A stretch of DNA of 38,537 nt from an uncultured Verrucomicrobiota bacterium (GCA_903930345.1 CAIYYI010000034.1:1-38537); one strand, 5' to 3'. Positions 8,113-16,302 are shown, counted from the stretch's first letter. Notes: a model not told the origin generated them from the sequence alone. Numbers and translations: made by a program.

Positions 8113-9321
8113 TCAGCCGCATTCCGTGTCCACAAATTCAATGCTCTCGCCTCGCTCCAGCCGCGTGGTTCCGCCCGTCACGCGGAGGAGCGCGGTCGCC
8201 GTCGCCAGCGGGGTCAGGTCCCCGGAGCTGGCCCAGCGCAGCGGGATCAGCTCCGCCGGCCCGGCCGAACGCTGGCAGACCGCCGGCCAGAAGGTTTCAC
8301 GATCGTGGCCGTCGGAGACCAACTCGATGGCCAGGCGGCCGGTCTGGAACAGCGGCGTTTCGGCCCCGCCGCGCAGGGCCTCCAGCGCGGCGCGCACATA
8401 GAGATGGAGACAGACAAAGTGCGCCAGCGGATTGCCGGGCAGGCCAAACGCCAGCGCCGGACCCCGCGTGCCGAACACCAGTGGCTTGCCAGGCCGGGTG
8501 TTGGTCTTTTGCAGGCGGATGCCATAGCCCAGGTATTCCAGCAGGCGGCGGGTAAAGTCGTGCTCCCCCACGCTCGCGCCGCCGGAAATGAGGAGCAGGT
8601 CCACCGACTCCGACGCCCCCCGCAGCGTCTCCTGCGCCACGCCCTCATCCTCCGGCAGCCGGCACTGGGACAGCGCCAGGCCCCGGACCTGAAAAAAGGC
8701 GCGCACCAGGGTGGAGTTGGAATCCCGAATCTGGCCGGGTCCGGGCTTCTGGTCCGGCGCCACCAGCTCATTGCCGGTCGCAACGTGCAGCACCCGCAGC
8801 GGCCGGGTGACGAGCGGATGCGCGTGCCCCAGGCTGGCCAACAGGGCCAGGGTGCCCGGCCGCAGCACAGTGCCGGAGGGCACCAGCACCTCGCCCCGGG
8901 CAGCATCCTGTCCCTGGGGTCGGATGTTGGTTTCCTCCCCGCGCTCCGCCAGCCACACCTGCGCGGCTTCCACCCGCGCCTGCTCACGCATCACCACCTG
9001 CAGGCCCGTGCCCGGCAGGGCCGCCCCGGTGGCCACCCGCACGGTTTCCCCCAGCCGCAATGTGCGCGGCTTCCATTCCCCCGCCCGGATCTCATCCACC
9101 AGCCGGAAACTGGCGGACGGATCGTCCCGGAGAATGGCATAGCCATCCATGGCGGAGCGGTCAAAGGCGGGCTGGTCCTCGGTCGCGCACACCGGTTCGC
9201 GCAGAATGCCGCCCAGCGCCTCCGCCAAAGGCACGCGCACGGCTGGCAGCGGCGCGCCGCATTGCCGCACCAGCGCCACCACCCCGGCGGCACCGACCGG
9301 CGCCATGGCAGGCTCACTCAT
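8113..9321 (-). CDS. moeA: Molybdopterin molybdenumtransferase MoeA
   Basis: 402 residues, the usual MoeA length. It inserts molybdate into adenylated molybdopterin. Seen are the N-terminal DQPAFDRSAMDGYAI motif (family consensus P-x-F-D-x-S-x-M-D-G-Y-A), the GTGLQVVMREQARVE region, the MPT-binding ISGGASVGEHDF loop, and KTNTRPGKPLVFG with a following GLPGNPLA. ATG 9321 lies inside the last codons of moaE (8-bp overlap, 9314-9321). An internal Met at residue 6 is an alternative start. Confidence 0.95.
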   Translation of the reverse strand: MSEPAMAPVGAAGVVALVRQCGAPLPAVRVPLAEALGGILREPVCATEDQPAFDRSAMDGYAILRDDPSASFRLVDEIRAGEWKPRTLRLGETVRVATGAALPGTGLQVVMREQARVEAAQVWLAERGEETNIRPQGQDAARGEVLVPSGTVLRPGTLALLASLGHAHPLVTRPLRVLHVATGNELVAPDQKPGPGQIRDSNSTLVRAFFQVRGLALSQCRLPEDEGVAQETLRGASESVDLLLISGGASVGEHDFTRRLLEYLGYGIRLQKTNTRPGKPLVFGTRGPALAFGLPGNPLAHFVCLHLYVRAALEALRGGAETPLFQTGRLAIELVSDGHDRETFWPAVCQRSAGPAELIPLRWASSGDLTPLATATALLRVTGGTTRLERGESIEFVDTECG

Positions 9322-9721
9322 GCGCGCCCTCCGCCGGCAGCGTGCGGCATTTCCAAATGGGCACGTCCTGCTTCAGTTGATCCATGAATTCCATCACGGC
9401 GGCAAATGCCGCTGCTCGGTGCCGCGCACCCGCCGCCACATACACGGCCGCCTCCCCCGCCGGGATGATTCCCACCCGGTGAATCACACGGACGAACAGG
9501 CACCCGTTCCGCGCCGACGCCTGCTCCGCCAGCGTGCGCAGCAGGCGCTCCGCCATGGCGGCATAGGCCTCGTATTCCAGCGCGGCAATCGGCCGCCCTT
9601 CCTCCTCCCCCCGCACCAGGCCGTGGAATTCCACCACCGCCCCAAACGTGCCGGCGACCGCCGCCGACCAGGCGGGGCGGGCGGGGATTGGCTGCGTGGT
9701 CAGTTCAATTTGGGTTTGCAT
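9314..9721 (-). CDS. moaE: Molybdopterin synthase large subunit MoaE
   Basis: 135 residues. MoaE and MoaD together add two sulfurs to cyclic pyranopterin monophosphate to give molybdopterin. Seen are GAVVEFHGLVRG, LEYEAY, IHRVGIIPAGEAAVYV, the AGARHRAAAFAAV helix, and the catalytic lysine pair K117 and K124 in KQDVPIWK. It starts 3 bp after the moaD stop and overlaps moeA by 8 bp. Confidence 0.95.
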   Translation of the reverse strand: MQTQIELTTQPIPARPAWSAAVAGTFGAVVEFHGLVRGEEEGRPIAALEYEAYAAMAERLLRTLAEQASARNGCLFVRVIHRVGIIPAGEAAVYVAAGARHRAAAFAAVMEFMDQLKQDVPIWKCRTLPAEGAHE

Positions 9722-9724
9722 GGC

Positions 9725-9961
9725 CTAACCTCCTGACACCGGCGGTATGAGCGCGATCTCGTCGCCCGACTGAAAGCGGGCGTCGGCCCCCACGAACTCC
9801 CCGTTCCGGGCCAGCCGCACATGGCCGCGATACCGGTCGAGCATCGGCAGCCGGTCTGCGAGCGCCTGCCAGAAGCAATCCGTATCCAGATTGTCGCCGG
9901 CCAGTTCCACCTGGGCGACCCCCGCCGCCGTTTTGACCTGGGCAAAAAACAACACTTGCAT
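9725..9961 (-). CDS. moaD: Molybdopterin synthase sulfur-carrier subunit MoaD
   Basis: 78 residues with a ubiquitin-like fold. The C-terminus IALIPPVSGG carries the obligatory Gly-Gly that is thiocarboxylated and donates sulfur to MoaE. ATG 9961 gives MQVLFFAQVK, the family-typical first strand. It lies 2 bp behind the permease gene and 3 bp before moaE. Activation normally needs a MoeB-type adenylyltransferase, and no such gene is in this window. Confidence 0.94.
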   Translation of the reverse strand: MQVLFFAQVKTAAGVAQVELAGDNLDTDCFWQALADRLPMLDRYRGHVRLARNGEFVGADARFQSGDEIALIPPVSGG

Positions 9962-9963
9962 AC

Positions 9964-10719
9964 TCAATGACCTCCCCACAAAAGTTTTCCCGCACCGATC
10001 CACAGGACCACGGCCAGGGCGGTGCGGAAGCCCTGGACCGACCAGCGCTGGGCCCCCTGATAGGCCCCTGTCAGCGCGCCGGCAATGCCCGCCCCCAGCG
10101 CCAGCACAAGGACCGGATCCCACACCCAGGCCCGCGCCCCCAGCCCGACCAGCCCCGCCGCCGAGTTGACCACAATGAACAGGGCGGCCACGCCCCCGGC
10201 GGTCTTCGCCGACGTCCACCGCCGAAAGATCAGCCAGGGGGAGAGGAACACCCCGCCCCCGATTCCCGTGCTGCCCGCCAGCAGCCCCAGCAGGCCGCCC
10301 ACCAGCAGAGCCTCACCGCAACGGACCGGGCGCAATGGGCCCTCTGCAATCGTGCGGCGGCGAAACGCCAAAAGCACGCCGGCCGATGCCAGCCCCAGCC
10401 CCAGGATGACCCCGTGCCACGCCCCCGTCAGGGGCAGCCGGCTCCCCACCCAGGCCATCGGCACCGAGGCGGTGGCCAGCCACAAAAACAGCCTCTGATC
10501 AAAACAATCCGCCCGGTGAAAACGCGCGAAGGAAATCGTGGCCACCGCGCAGTTCATCCACAGGGCTCCAGGCCGGGCAAAGGCGGGGCTGATGCCAAAC
10601 AGCGCCATCAGGGCCAGGTATCCGGTCGCCCCCCCGTGGCCCACGGAGGAATAAAGCCAGGCCACCAGGCCAATGGCCGCCACCAGCAGGCCTGCCTGCG
10701 TCAACGTCAGATCAATCAT
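9964..10719 (-). CDS. TauE/SafE (TSUP) family membrane permease
   Basis: 251 residues with about eight hydrophobic segments and the TSUP hallmarks VAWLYSSVGHGGATGYLALMALFG near the N-terminus and LAGSTGIGGGVFLSPWLIFRRW, plus KTAGGVAALFIVVNSAAGL, in the second half. These are the duplicated G-x-G-G-G-type loops of the family. TSUP members move sulfite, thiosulfate, sulfoacetate and similar organosulfur anions. Its first 8 bp lie within mobA and it ends 2 bp before moaD, so it is firmly inside the Moco run. The substrate cannot be read from sequence; an oxyanion or sulfur anion linked to Moco or nitrate metabolism is inferred. ATG 10719 is chosen since upstream residues are Arg-rich and not family-like. 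Confidence 0.85.
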   Translation of the reverse strand: MIDLTLTQAGLLVAAIGLVAWLYSSVGHGGATGYLALMALFGISPAFARPGALWMNCAVATISFARFHRADCFDQRLFLWLATASVPMAWVGSRLPLTGAWHGVILGLGLASAGVLLAFRRRTIAEGPLRPVRCGEALLVGGLLGLLAGSTGIGGGVFLSPWLIFRRWTSAKTAGGVAALFIVVNSAAGLVGLGARAWVWDPVLVLALGAGIAGALTGAYQGAQRWSVQGFRTALAVVLWIGAGKLLWGGH

Positions 10720-11299
10720 AAGCCTCCCCCTGGTGCCTCGCGAGGTCTGCCGGCGTGTTGCAGTTGGCGAAACAGGGGGCCTCCTCCGGCGGCACCGGCA
10801 CCGCGCGGATGGCCCGCTCCCGCACGCAGGCCTCGGCAAACCCGCGCGCTGAAAATTGTCCGTGCGCCAGGCAATCCCGCAGCACCGTCCGGCAGCGCAC
10901 CGGGTAGATGGCCGCCAGCGGCTCCAGCCGCCCCGCCAGCAGCGGCACCGCGCCGGTCAGCGGATCGCAGTTGTCGAGCAGGCGGCGCAGGCAGACCGCC
11001 GTCATGCGCGCCATGTCCACCGCCAGCACGAGCAGCAGCGGCTGCTGGGCCTCCTGCAGGGCCCGGTCCAGCCCGCCCAGCGGACCCATGCCCAGCTCCC
11101 GGTCCAGCAGTACCGGGCAGCGCAGGGCGGAGAAATCCTGCCCCGGCCTGGCAGAGATCACCACCCCGGTGGCACCGACCTCCCGCACCAGGGCCAGAGC
11201 GCGCTTGACCAGGGTCGTTCCCCCCAGCTCAACCCAGGCCTTGTCGCGGCCCATGCGCCGCGACTCGCCGCCCGCCAGAATGACCGCGTCCAGGTTCAT
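10712..11299 (-). CDS. mobA: Molybdenum cofactor guanylyltransferase MobA
   Basis: 195 residues. It transfers GMP to Mo-molybdopterin, giving the guanine dinucleotide cofactor used by NarG-type (DMSO-reductase family) enzymes. The nucleotide-binding signature LAGGESRRMGRDKAWVELGG is at residues 8-27 and VLAVDMARM gives the metal-binding Asp region. This fits the requirement of NarG for bis-MGD. The start overlaps the MOSC gene stop as ATGA (11296-11299) and the 3' end overlaps the permease by 8 bp. Confidence 0.93.
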   Translation of the reverse strand: MNLDAVILAGGESRRMGRDKAWVELGGTTLVKRALALVREVGATGVVISARPGQDFSALRCPVLLDRELGMGPLGGLDRALQEAQQPLLLVLAVDMARMTAVCLRRLLDNCDPLTGAVPLLAGRLEPLAAIYPVRCRTVLRDCLAHGQFSARGFAEACVRERAIRAVPVPPEEAPCFANCNTPADLARHQGEAYD

Positions 11300-11760
11300 G
11301 CGTCACATCGCAGCCAGCCATCGCTGAGGATGCGGGCGCGCAGTCCGCCACGCCCTTTCAGCCAGGCCTCCGCCCCGGGGCCCAGCGCGGTGTCCATCCA
11401 GTGGCACGGGGCGCACTCCGCCGTCCCGGTGAAGCGCACCCCCTGGACTTCAAATTCGGTTCCGACCAGCGTGTTGAGGTCCACGCCTTCGGTGATCACG
11501 TTGCGCCGGGTGGCCCCCGGCGAAAGGCCGGCGGAGAGACCGAGCGCCGCCTGCAGGGCGGCAAACACCTCGCTGGAAAAAAAGGTGATCTGGCCCTTGT
11601 AATCCTCCCGGTGACCAAAGAACCGGTCCCCCCGCAGACCCTGGCCGGTCACGCACTCCACGGCGGACACCTCCGCCAGCGGATGCCGGTCCGGCGGCTG
11701 GCCATGGTGCCCGAAAAAATTGTGCCCCGGCGACACGAACAAATGGACAACACGGATCAT
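11296..11760 (-). CDS. MOSC domain protein
   Basis: 154 residues, essentially one MOSC domain (Moco sulfurase C-terminal fold). Seen are VECVTGQGLRGDRFFGH (family V-x-G-x-G-x-x-G-D-R pattern), RRNVITEGVDLNTLVGTEFEVQGVRF (R-R-N-x-x-x-x-G) and a conserved Cys in ECAPC (C116, C119). Such stand-alone MOSC proteins are thought to bind or deliver Moco or sulfur, but the exact role is unknown. ATGA overlaps occur at both ends, with narK upstream and mobA downstream, so it is translationally coupled to both. Confidence 0.88.
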   Translation of the reverse strand: MIRVVHLFVSPGHNFFGHHGQPPDRHPLAEVSAVECVTGQGLRGDRFFGHREDYKGQITFFSSEVFAALQAALGLSAGLSPGATRRNVITEGVDLNTLVGTEFEVQGVRFTGTAECAPCHWMDTALGPGAEAWLKGRGGLRARILSDGWLRCDA

Positions 11761-13130
11761 CCCCGGGCCTCCTGTTGTTCAAACTTGTGGTTCAGGTGCG
11801 GGGTGGCCTGGCGCAGGAGGCGCTGCACCACCAGGTGCAGCCAGACGAAGCTGACCAGTGTGATCAGGAACAGGATGAAGAACGTGGTCTGCGGAATGCC
11901 CGTCCACGCAAAAGTGTAGGCGAACAACGGCGGCAGGAAGAAGCCGCCCAGCGCCCCCAGCAGGCCCACCAATCCGCCCACCGCTCCGACATCCCTGGGG
12001 AAATATTCCGGAATGTACTTGTACACCGCCGCTTTGCCGATGCCCATGCCGCAGCCCACCAGGAAAACAAGGAACGTGAACAGCCCGGGACCCATGACAA
12101 AGCGCATGACCTCCATCCGGCCGCCCTCGCTGTACTTCTCGGGCACATAAAGCACCATGTGGCCGTTGGGCGCGGAGAGCGCGAGCAGGGCCAGCAGCAT
12201 GCTGCCAAACACCCAGTACATGATCCGCCGCGCGCCGAATTTGTCCGCCAGCCAGCCCCCCAGCGGGCGCAGCAGGCTGGCGGGGAAGATGAACAGCGCC
12301 GTGAGCAACGCCGCCTGGGTGAGCGGCAGATGAAAGACATCGACGTAATACTTGGGCAGCCAGACCGACAGCGCCACATAGGCCCCGAACACCACCACGT
12401 AGTAGAAGCTGAAACGCCAGACGCGCACCTGCCGCAGCGGCAGCAGCAGTTCACCCATGCCGCGCCCCGCGCCGGGCCTGCGGTCCTCCGTGGGGGTCAA
12501 GGCCCAGAGGGTGGTGGCCATCACGATGCAGGCACACCCATAGAGGAACGGCACAAACCGCCAGCCGCCCGGCACCCAGCCGTTGGCGTACCCGGCCACA
12601 GGCACCAAACCGATCAGCACCGGACCGATGAACTTGGTCACGGAGGCACCCACGTTGCCCGCCCCGAACACCCCGAGCGCAAACCCCTGGCGCTCCCGGA
12701 CAAACCAGGCCGAATTCCAGGCGATGCCCACCGAAAAGGCGTTGCCCGCCATGCCGACCAGAAACGCGTACACCATCAGCTCATCATAGCTGGAGGCCCG
12801 GCTCACCAGGAACGCGGGAATGGCGGTCAACGCCACCAGCACGGTCAGCACCCTGCGGCCGCCATAACGGTCCGTCCAGATGCCGAACAGCAGCCGCCAG
12901 ATCGAGCCGTTGAGGATCGCCACCGCCGTCAGCCAGCCGAACTGCACATCGGTCAGCCCGAACTCCTTGCGGATCGGGATGCCCAGCACCCCAAACATCA
13001 GCCAGACCGCGAACATCAGGGTGAAGGCCACTGTGGAGAGTGTCAGGATGGTGTTGCGCTGCGTGGCCACTGCGGCAGGGTCCAACCCTCCGGTGGGGGC
13101 GGGGATGGGTGATGGTCCATTCATAGGCAT
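11757..13130 (-). CDS. narK: NarK-family nitrate/nitrite transporter, NarK1-like
   Basis: 457 residues, 12-TM major facilitator. Seen are the loop 2-3 motif GIWTDRYGGRRV, the nitrate signature in TM5 (GMAGNAFSVGIAWNSAWF ... QGFALGVFGAGNVGASVTKF), and the second signature in the C-terminal half (GCGMGIGKAAVYKYIPEYFP ... VGGLVGLLGALGGFFLPP). This type resembles NarK1, the proton-linked nitrate importers, though the activity is inferred. Two ATGs 6 bp apart (13130 and 13124) are both possible starts and neither has a clear Shine-Dalgarno site. It follows the second transporter after 81 bp, which hold a candidate CRP/FNR-type dyad. Its stop overlaps the MOSC start (ATGA). Confidence 0.92.
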   Translation of the reverse strand: MPMNGPSPIPAPTGGLDPAAVATQRNTILTLSTVAFTLMFAVWLMFGVLGIPIRKEFGLTDVQFGWLTAVAILNGSIWRLLFGIWTDRYGGRRVLTVLVALTAIPAFLVSRASSYDELMVYAFLVGMAGNAFSVGIAWNSAWFVRERQGFALGVFGAGNVGASVTKFIGPVLIGLVPVAGYANGWVPGGWRFVPFLYGCACIVMATTLWALTPTEDRRPGAGRGMGELLLPLRQVRVWRFSFYYVVVFGAYVALSVWLPKYYVDVFHLPLTQAALLTALFIFPASLLRPLGGWLADKFGARRIMYWVFGSMLLALLALSAPNGHMVLYVPEKYSEGGRMEVMRFVMGPGLFTFLVFLVGCGMGIGKAAVYKYIPEYFPRDVGAVGGLVGLLGALGGFFLPPLFAYTFAWTGIPQTTFFILFLITLVSFVWLHLVVQRLLRQATPHLNHKFEQQEARG

Positions 13131-13172
13131 GGATTATTTTGAATACCGTACCGCAAACACCCCGGCCGGAAA

Positions 13173-13186
13173 TTGACCCAGGGCAA
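13173..13186. promoter_or_regulatory. Candidate weaker CRP/FNR-family site before narK1-Moco half
   Basis: TTGACCCAGGGCAA fits the general TTG-N8-CAA dyad of CRP/FNR regulators (half-sites TTGAC and TTGCC). Its centre is about 49 bp upstream of the narK1 ATG and it sits in the only sizeable gap of the operon. It is less perfect than the site at 24298-24311 and could be chance. Confidence 0.35.
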
Positions 13187-13211
13187 ACAATTGCCAGATG
13201 GCGTCCACCGC

Positions 13212-14546
13212 TCAGCTCGGTTTCTCCGCGCCTTTGCGGGCGTAGAACCACCAGTTGATGGCGGTGGCGACCAGGCAATAAACCAGCAGGCCGACAAAGA
13301 ACGGCTTGGCGGAACCAGTGCTGCTCCGGGACCAGCCGATCAGGGTGGCAAACAGAAACGGCCCGTAGGCGGCGATGGCCGCCGTGAAACCGATCACCCC
13401 CGCCGCCTGGCGCGGCGAGTGGGAGAAGATCACCGGGTATTGGCGGAAGGTCGCCGCGTTTCCCACCCCCGTGCAGAAGAACAGGCCGAGCATCACCCAG
13501 ACAAACATCGGAAACTGGTCCAGCGACGTGGGGGTGAGCAGGCCGCCAAAAGCCAGGACACCCGCACCGAGCACCAGGCCCACGCCGCACAACTGCGTGA
13601 AGATCGCCCCGCCCCATTTGTCGGTGAGCGGCCCCGCCAGGATGCGCATCAGCGAGCCGATGAGCGGCCCCAGGAAGGCATATTTGAGCGGATCGGGAGC
13701 GTTGTCGAATTTGCCATACACCGTCTTGATCAGCAGCGGGAAGGCTGCGGCCAGCCCGGAGAACGCGCCGAAGGTCATGACGTAGGTGATGGTGCAAAAG
13801 TACGTGTGCTTGTTTTTGAAGATGTCCAGTTGCTCCCGGAAAGAGGCCTTGACCGGGACGCTGCGCAGCCAGACCCAGGAGACCACCCCCAACACCAGCA
13901 GGAACGGGAGATACCAGAACGCCGCGTTCTGGAGCCAGACCTGGCTGGTCTTGTCCGCCCGGGTGAGGGTCTGGGAGCCGCCCAGCATCCCGCCCGCCAC
14001 GGCGAAGGAAATGATCCACGGCGTCACGAACTGGGTGAGGCTGACACCGAAATTGCCAATGCCGGCCTGGATCCCCAGCGCCGTACCCTGGAGGCGCTTG
14101 GGGAAGAAAATGCTGGTGCTGGGCATGAAGGAGGAGAAATCGCCGCCGCCAAAACCCACCAGGAAGGAGAGCAGCAGGAACACCCAGAACGGCGTGGCCG
14201 GATCCAGGATGGCAAACCCCAGCCCAATGCACGGGAGCAGCTTGGCCAGCGTGGCCACGGTGATGACCAGACGGGTGCCGAAAATAGGGATCAGAAAGGT
14301 GTGCCCCAGGCGCAGCGTGCCACCGGCCAACCCCGGCATGGCGGTCAGCCAGAAGAGCTGCATTTCGGTGAATTTGAAGCCGATGCCCCCCAGCCGGACC
14401 ACCATGGCGCTCATCACGAACCAGGTCGCGAAGGAGAGCACCAGCGAGACAGTGGTGATGATGAGGGTGCGCCAGGCGATACGCCGGCCGGTCTGTTCCC
14501 AGAAGACCGGATCTTCCGGGCGCCAATCTTGGAGTTCGTGGGACAT
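13212..14546 (-). CDS. narK: NarK-family nitrate/nitrite transporter, NarK2-like
   Basis: 444 residues, 12-TM major facilitator. The N-terminal MSHELQDWRPEDPVFWEQTGRRIAWRTLIITTVSL... is the characteristic opening of NarK2-type nitrate/nitrite antiporters. The nitrate signature in TM5 reads GFGGGDFSSFMPSTSIFFP ... GTALGIQAGIGNFGVSLTQF, with Asp where many homologues have Asn after GGG. A second signature region in the C-terminal half includes FCTGVGNAATFRQYPVIF. It pairs with the adjacent NarK1-like gene, as in several denitrifiers and Thermus, so nitrate import plus nitrate/nitrite exchange is a reasonable inference. It begins 36 bp after the cytochrome c gene. Confidence 0.92.
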   Translation of the reverse strand: MSHELQDWRPEDPVFWEQTGRRIAWRTLIITTVSLVLSFATWFVMSAMVVRLGGIGFKFTEMQLFWLTAMPGLAGGTLRLGHTFLIPIFGTRLVITVATLAKLLPCIGLGFAILDPATPFWVFLLLSFLVGFGGGDFSSFMPSTSIFFPKRLQGTALGIQAGIGNFGVSLTQFVTPWIISFAVAGGMLGGSQTLTRADKTSQVWLQNAAFWYLPFLLVLGVVSWVWLRSVPVKASFREQLDIFKNKHTYFCTITYVMTFGAFSGLAAAFPLLIKTVYGKFDNAPDPLKYAFLGPLIGSLMRILAGPLTDKWGGAIFTQLCGVGLVLGAGVLAFGGLLTPTSLDQFPMFVWVMLGLFFCTGVGNAATFRQYPVIFSHSPRQAAGVIGFTAAIAAYGPFLFATLIGWSRSSTGSAKPFFVGLLVYCLVATAINWWFYARKGAEKPS

Positions 14547-14582
14547 GATGGTTTTATGAATGTTGACGGCGGAACCGCTGCA

Positions 14583-15197
14583 TTACTCTTCGTCCTCCCC
14601 GTGCGCGCGGGTGGCGGCGTCAAACCCGCGCAACAGGTGCGTGAGGCCGTAGAGCCCGAGCGCCGTGGCCGCCAGGGCCAGCAGCAGGGGAAGCATATTG
14701 CGCTGCACATTGGTCTGGAAGAGCAGCCAGGGATGCCCATCGCTCTTGTTCAGCGGATGGGTGCCATCCAGATATTCCCGCGCATCCGGGATGCCATCGT
14801 GGTCCAGATCACTGTCGGATGCCAGGGCGGCCGCCAACTGCTCCGGGGCGACGCGAAACTCCAGGAACCGTTTTTTGCCGACTTGCTGGATGATGTGGTT
14901 GCCAAAAGGGTTGAGGATCGGGCTGTCCACCCGGGTTCCTGGCTCAAAGGCGGCGCGGGCGCGGCCCAGGCGTTCCAGCTCGGCCGGGCTTAGCTGGCCG
15001 ATCTGGCCGGGGGCCGTCCCCTCCGGCCCATCCTTGTGTGTGTGGCACAGGGCGCAGTTGATGGGGCGGCCGGAGTGTTTGACCACAAAGGCCTGGAACT
15101 CCGGGTAGGCCCGCGCCGCCACCGGCAGCAGGATCAGCGCGAGCGCCAGTGCCAGCCGCCTGCGGGCGGCCCGGAAAATGAGGTTGCAGGATGTCAT
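14583..15197 (-). CDS. Membrane-anchored monoheme cytochrome c with calcium-loop motif
   Basis: 204 residues. A signal peptide (RRLALALALILLPVAARA, cut near 30) precedes one haem-c motif C48-A-L-C51-H52. At 128-138, DSDLDHDGIPD is a thrombospondin type-3/EF-hand-like calcium loop. A C-terminal TM helix (about 168-187, NMLPLLLALAATALGLYGLT) is followed by an acidic tail. The haem domain would face the periplasm. It lies 4 bp after the cytochrome b gene, so it is the likely electron partner of the cytochrome b/Rieske module, the role cytochrome c1 plays in bc1 complexes, although it is not homologous in layout to c1. Partner assignment is inferred. Confidence 0.8.
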   Translation of the reverse strand: MTSCNLIFRAARRRLALALALILLPVAARAYPEFQAFVVKHSGRPINCALCHTHKDGPEGTAPGQIGQLSPAELERLGRARAAFEPGTRVDSPILNPFGNHIIQQVGKKRFLEFRVAPEQLAAALASDSDLDHDGIPDAREYLDGTHPLNKSDGHPWLLFQTNVQRNMLPLLLALAATALGLYGLTHLLRGFDAATRAHGEDEE

Positions 15198-15201
15198 CGC
15201 G

Positions 15202-16302
15202 TCAGCCTTTGAAGAGGTGGTAGATGGATTCGCCGAAGAGGGTCATGATGATCAGGTAGGCGGCCCCGGCCACCGCAAGCAGGCGCAGGGTGGCGCGGCT
15301 GGTGGCGCGAAAGATCCAGGGCGCCAGCAGGAGCACCATGCCCACCACATTCTGCCCGATCAGGATCACCCAGTAGGGCAGGATCTCCAGCGGGTAATAG
15401 ACGAAGTAAAAATACCACTCCGGCTTGATGCCGTCAGGTGTGGAGCCCTTGGGGTTGAACGGCTCGAACAGGGGATACGCGTAAAAGGACTCGAACGGCA
15501 GACAGAGGGCCAGGATGAAGAGCACCATGAACGCCACCCCCCAAACCGAAAGATCCTTGATGAAGAAGGTCGGAAAGAATTTTTCCAGACGGCGAGGCGG
15601 CTCATCCACGCCGGGACTCATCCCGTGAAGCTGAACGGAAAAGAGGTGGACGCCCAGCAGGCCGGCGATGCCCAGCGGCAGCAAGATCACATGCAGCGCG
15701 AAAAACCGGCTGAGGGTGGCCTGTCCCACCGTGGCCTCGCCCTGGACAGTTTCCTTGACCAGCCGCGGCCATTCGGACATCTGGCCGGGCAGGTACTGCC
15801 CGATTTCCTGAATGGATTGCATCCCGATTTTGGTCGCATTCACCGCAATCTGGTGCCACGGCAACAAATACCCGGTGAAGCCAAGCCCGAAAGTGAGCCC
15901 CAGGAGCAGGACACCGGAAACCCAGGTAAGCTCGCGCGGCCGGGCGAAGGCTTTCATCGCGAAGGCTGTGAGCAGATGCGCGAGCACCGCCGCGATCATG
16001 AGCGAGGAGCCCCAGGCGTGCAGGTTGCGCACCAGCGCGCCCCCCGGCACATGCTCGGTGATGTACTCCACCGAGGCGTGGGCATCGCTCACCGTGGGCT
16101 GGTAGTAAAACAGCAGCATCAGGCCCGAGAGGAGCTGCACCACGAAGAAGAACAGCGCCAGCCCGCCCAGATAATAACCCCACGAGAGGCGGTGCACCGG
16201 CACCTCCTTCTTCTGCACCAGGGAGGCGTAGTTGATCTTCGCGACGGGAAACCGCTCGCCCAGGTAGGCTTCCACGCGCTGGATGGTTTCGATGATATTC
16301 AT
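15202..16302 (-). CDS. Cytochrome b (bc1/b6f-type, one polypeptide)
   Basis: 366 residues holding both the four-helix haem domain and the C-terminal domain. The first haem ligands are H95 and H109 (HAWGSSLM...H); the second pair is H204 and H219 (FFALHVILLP ... GVHLF). The second pair is spaced by 14 residues, the b6-type spacing rather than the 13 of mitochondrial cytochrome b. The Qo-site motif PEWY is at 294-297 (PDGIKPEWYF). It would oxidise quinol together with a Rieske protein. The only Rieske domain in the window is the one fused to NarI immediately upstream (19 bp gap), and a cytochrome c follows 4 bp downstream. It is shorter than mitochondrial cytochrome b (about 380) because only three C-terminal helices appear. 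Confidence 0.92.
   Translation of the reverse strand: MNIIETIQRVEAYLGERFPVAKINYASLVQKKEVPVHRLSWGYYLGGLALFFFVVQLLSGLMLLFYYQPTVSDAHASVEYITEHVPGGALVRNLHAWGSSLMIAAVLAHLLTAFAMKAFARPRELTWVSGVLLLGLTFGLGFTGYLLPWHQIAVNATKIGMQSIQEIGQYLPGQMSEWPRLVKETVQGEATVGQATLSRFFALHVILLPLGIAGLLGVHLFSVQLHGMSPGVDEPPRRLEKFFPTFFIKDLSVWGVAFMVLFILALCLPFESFYAYPLFEPFNPKGSTPDGIKPEWYFYFVYYPLEILPYWVILIGQNVVGMVLLLAPWIFRATSRATLRLLAVAGAAYLIIMTLFGESIYHLFKG

Noticed and set aside
12784..14526. A 580-codon minus-strand frame across the two narK genes
   Set aside because: Same strand but a different frame from narK2; low-complexity translation without transporter motifs, while the true frames carry intact NarK signatures.
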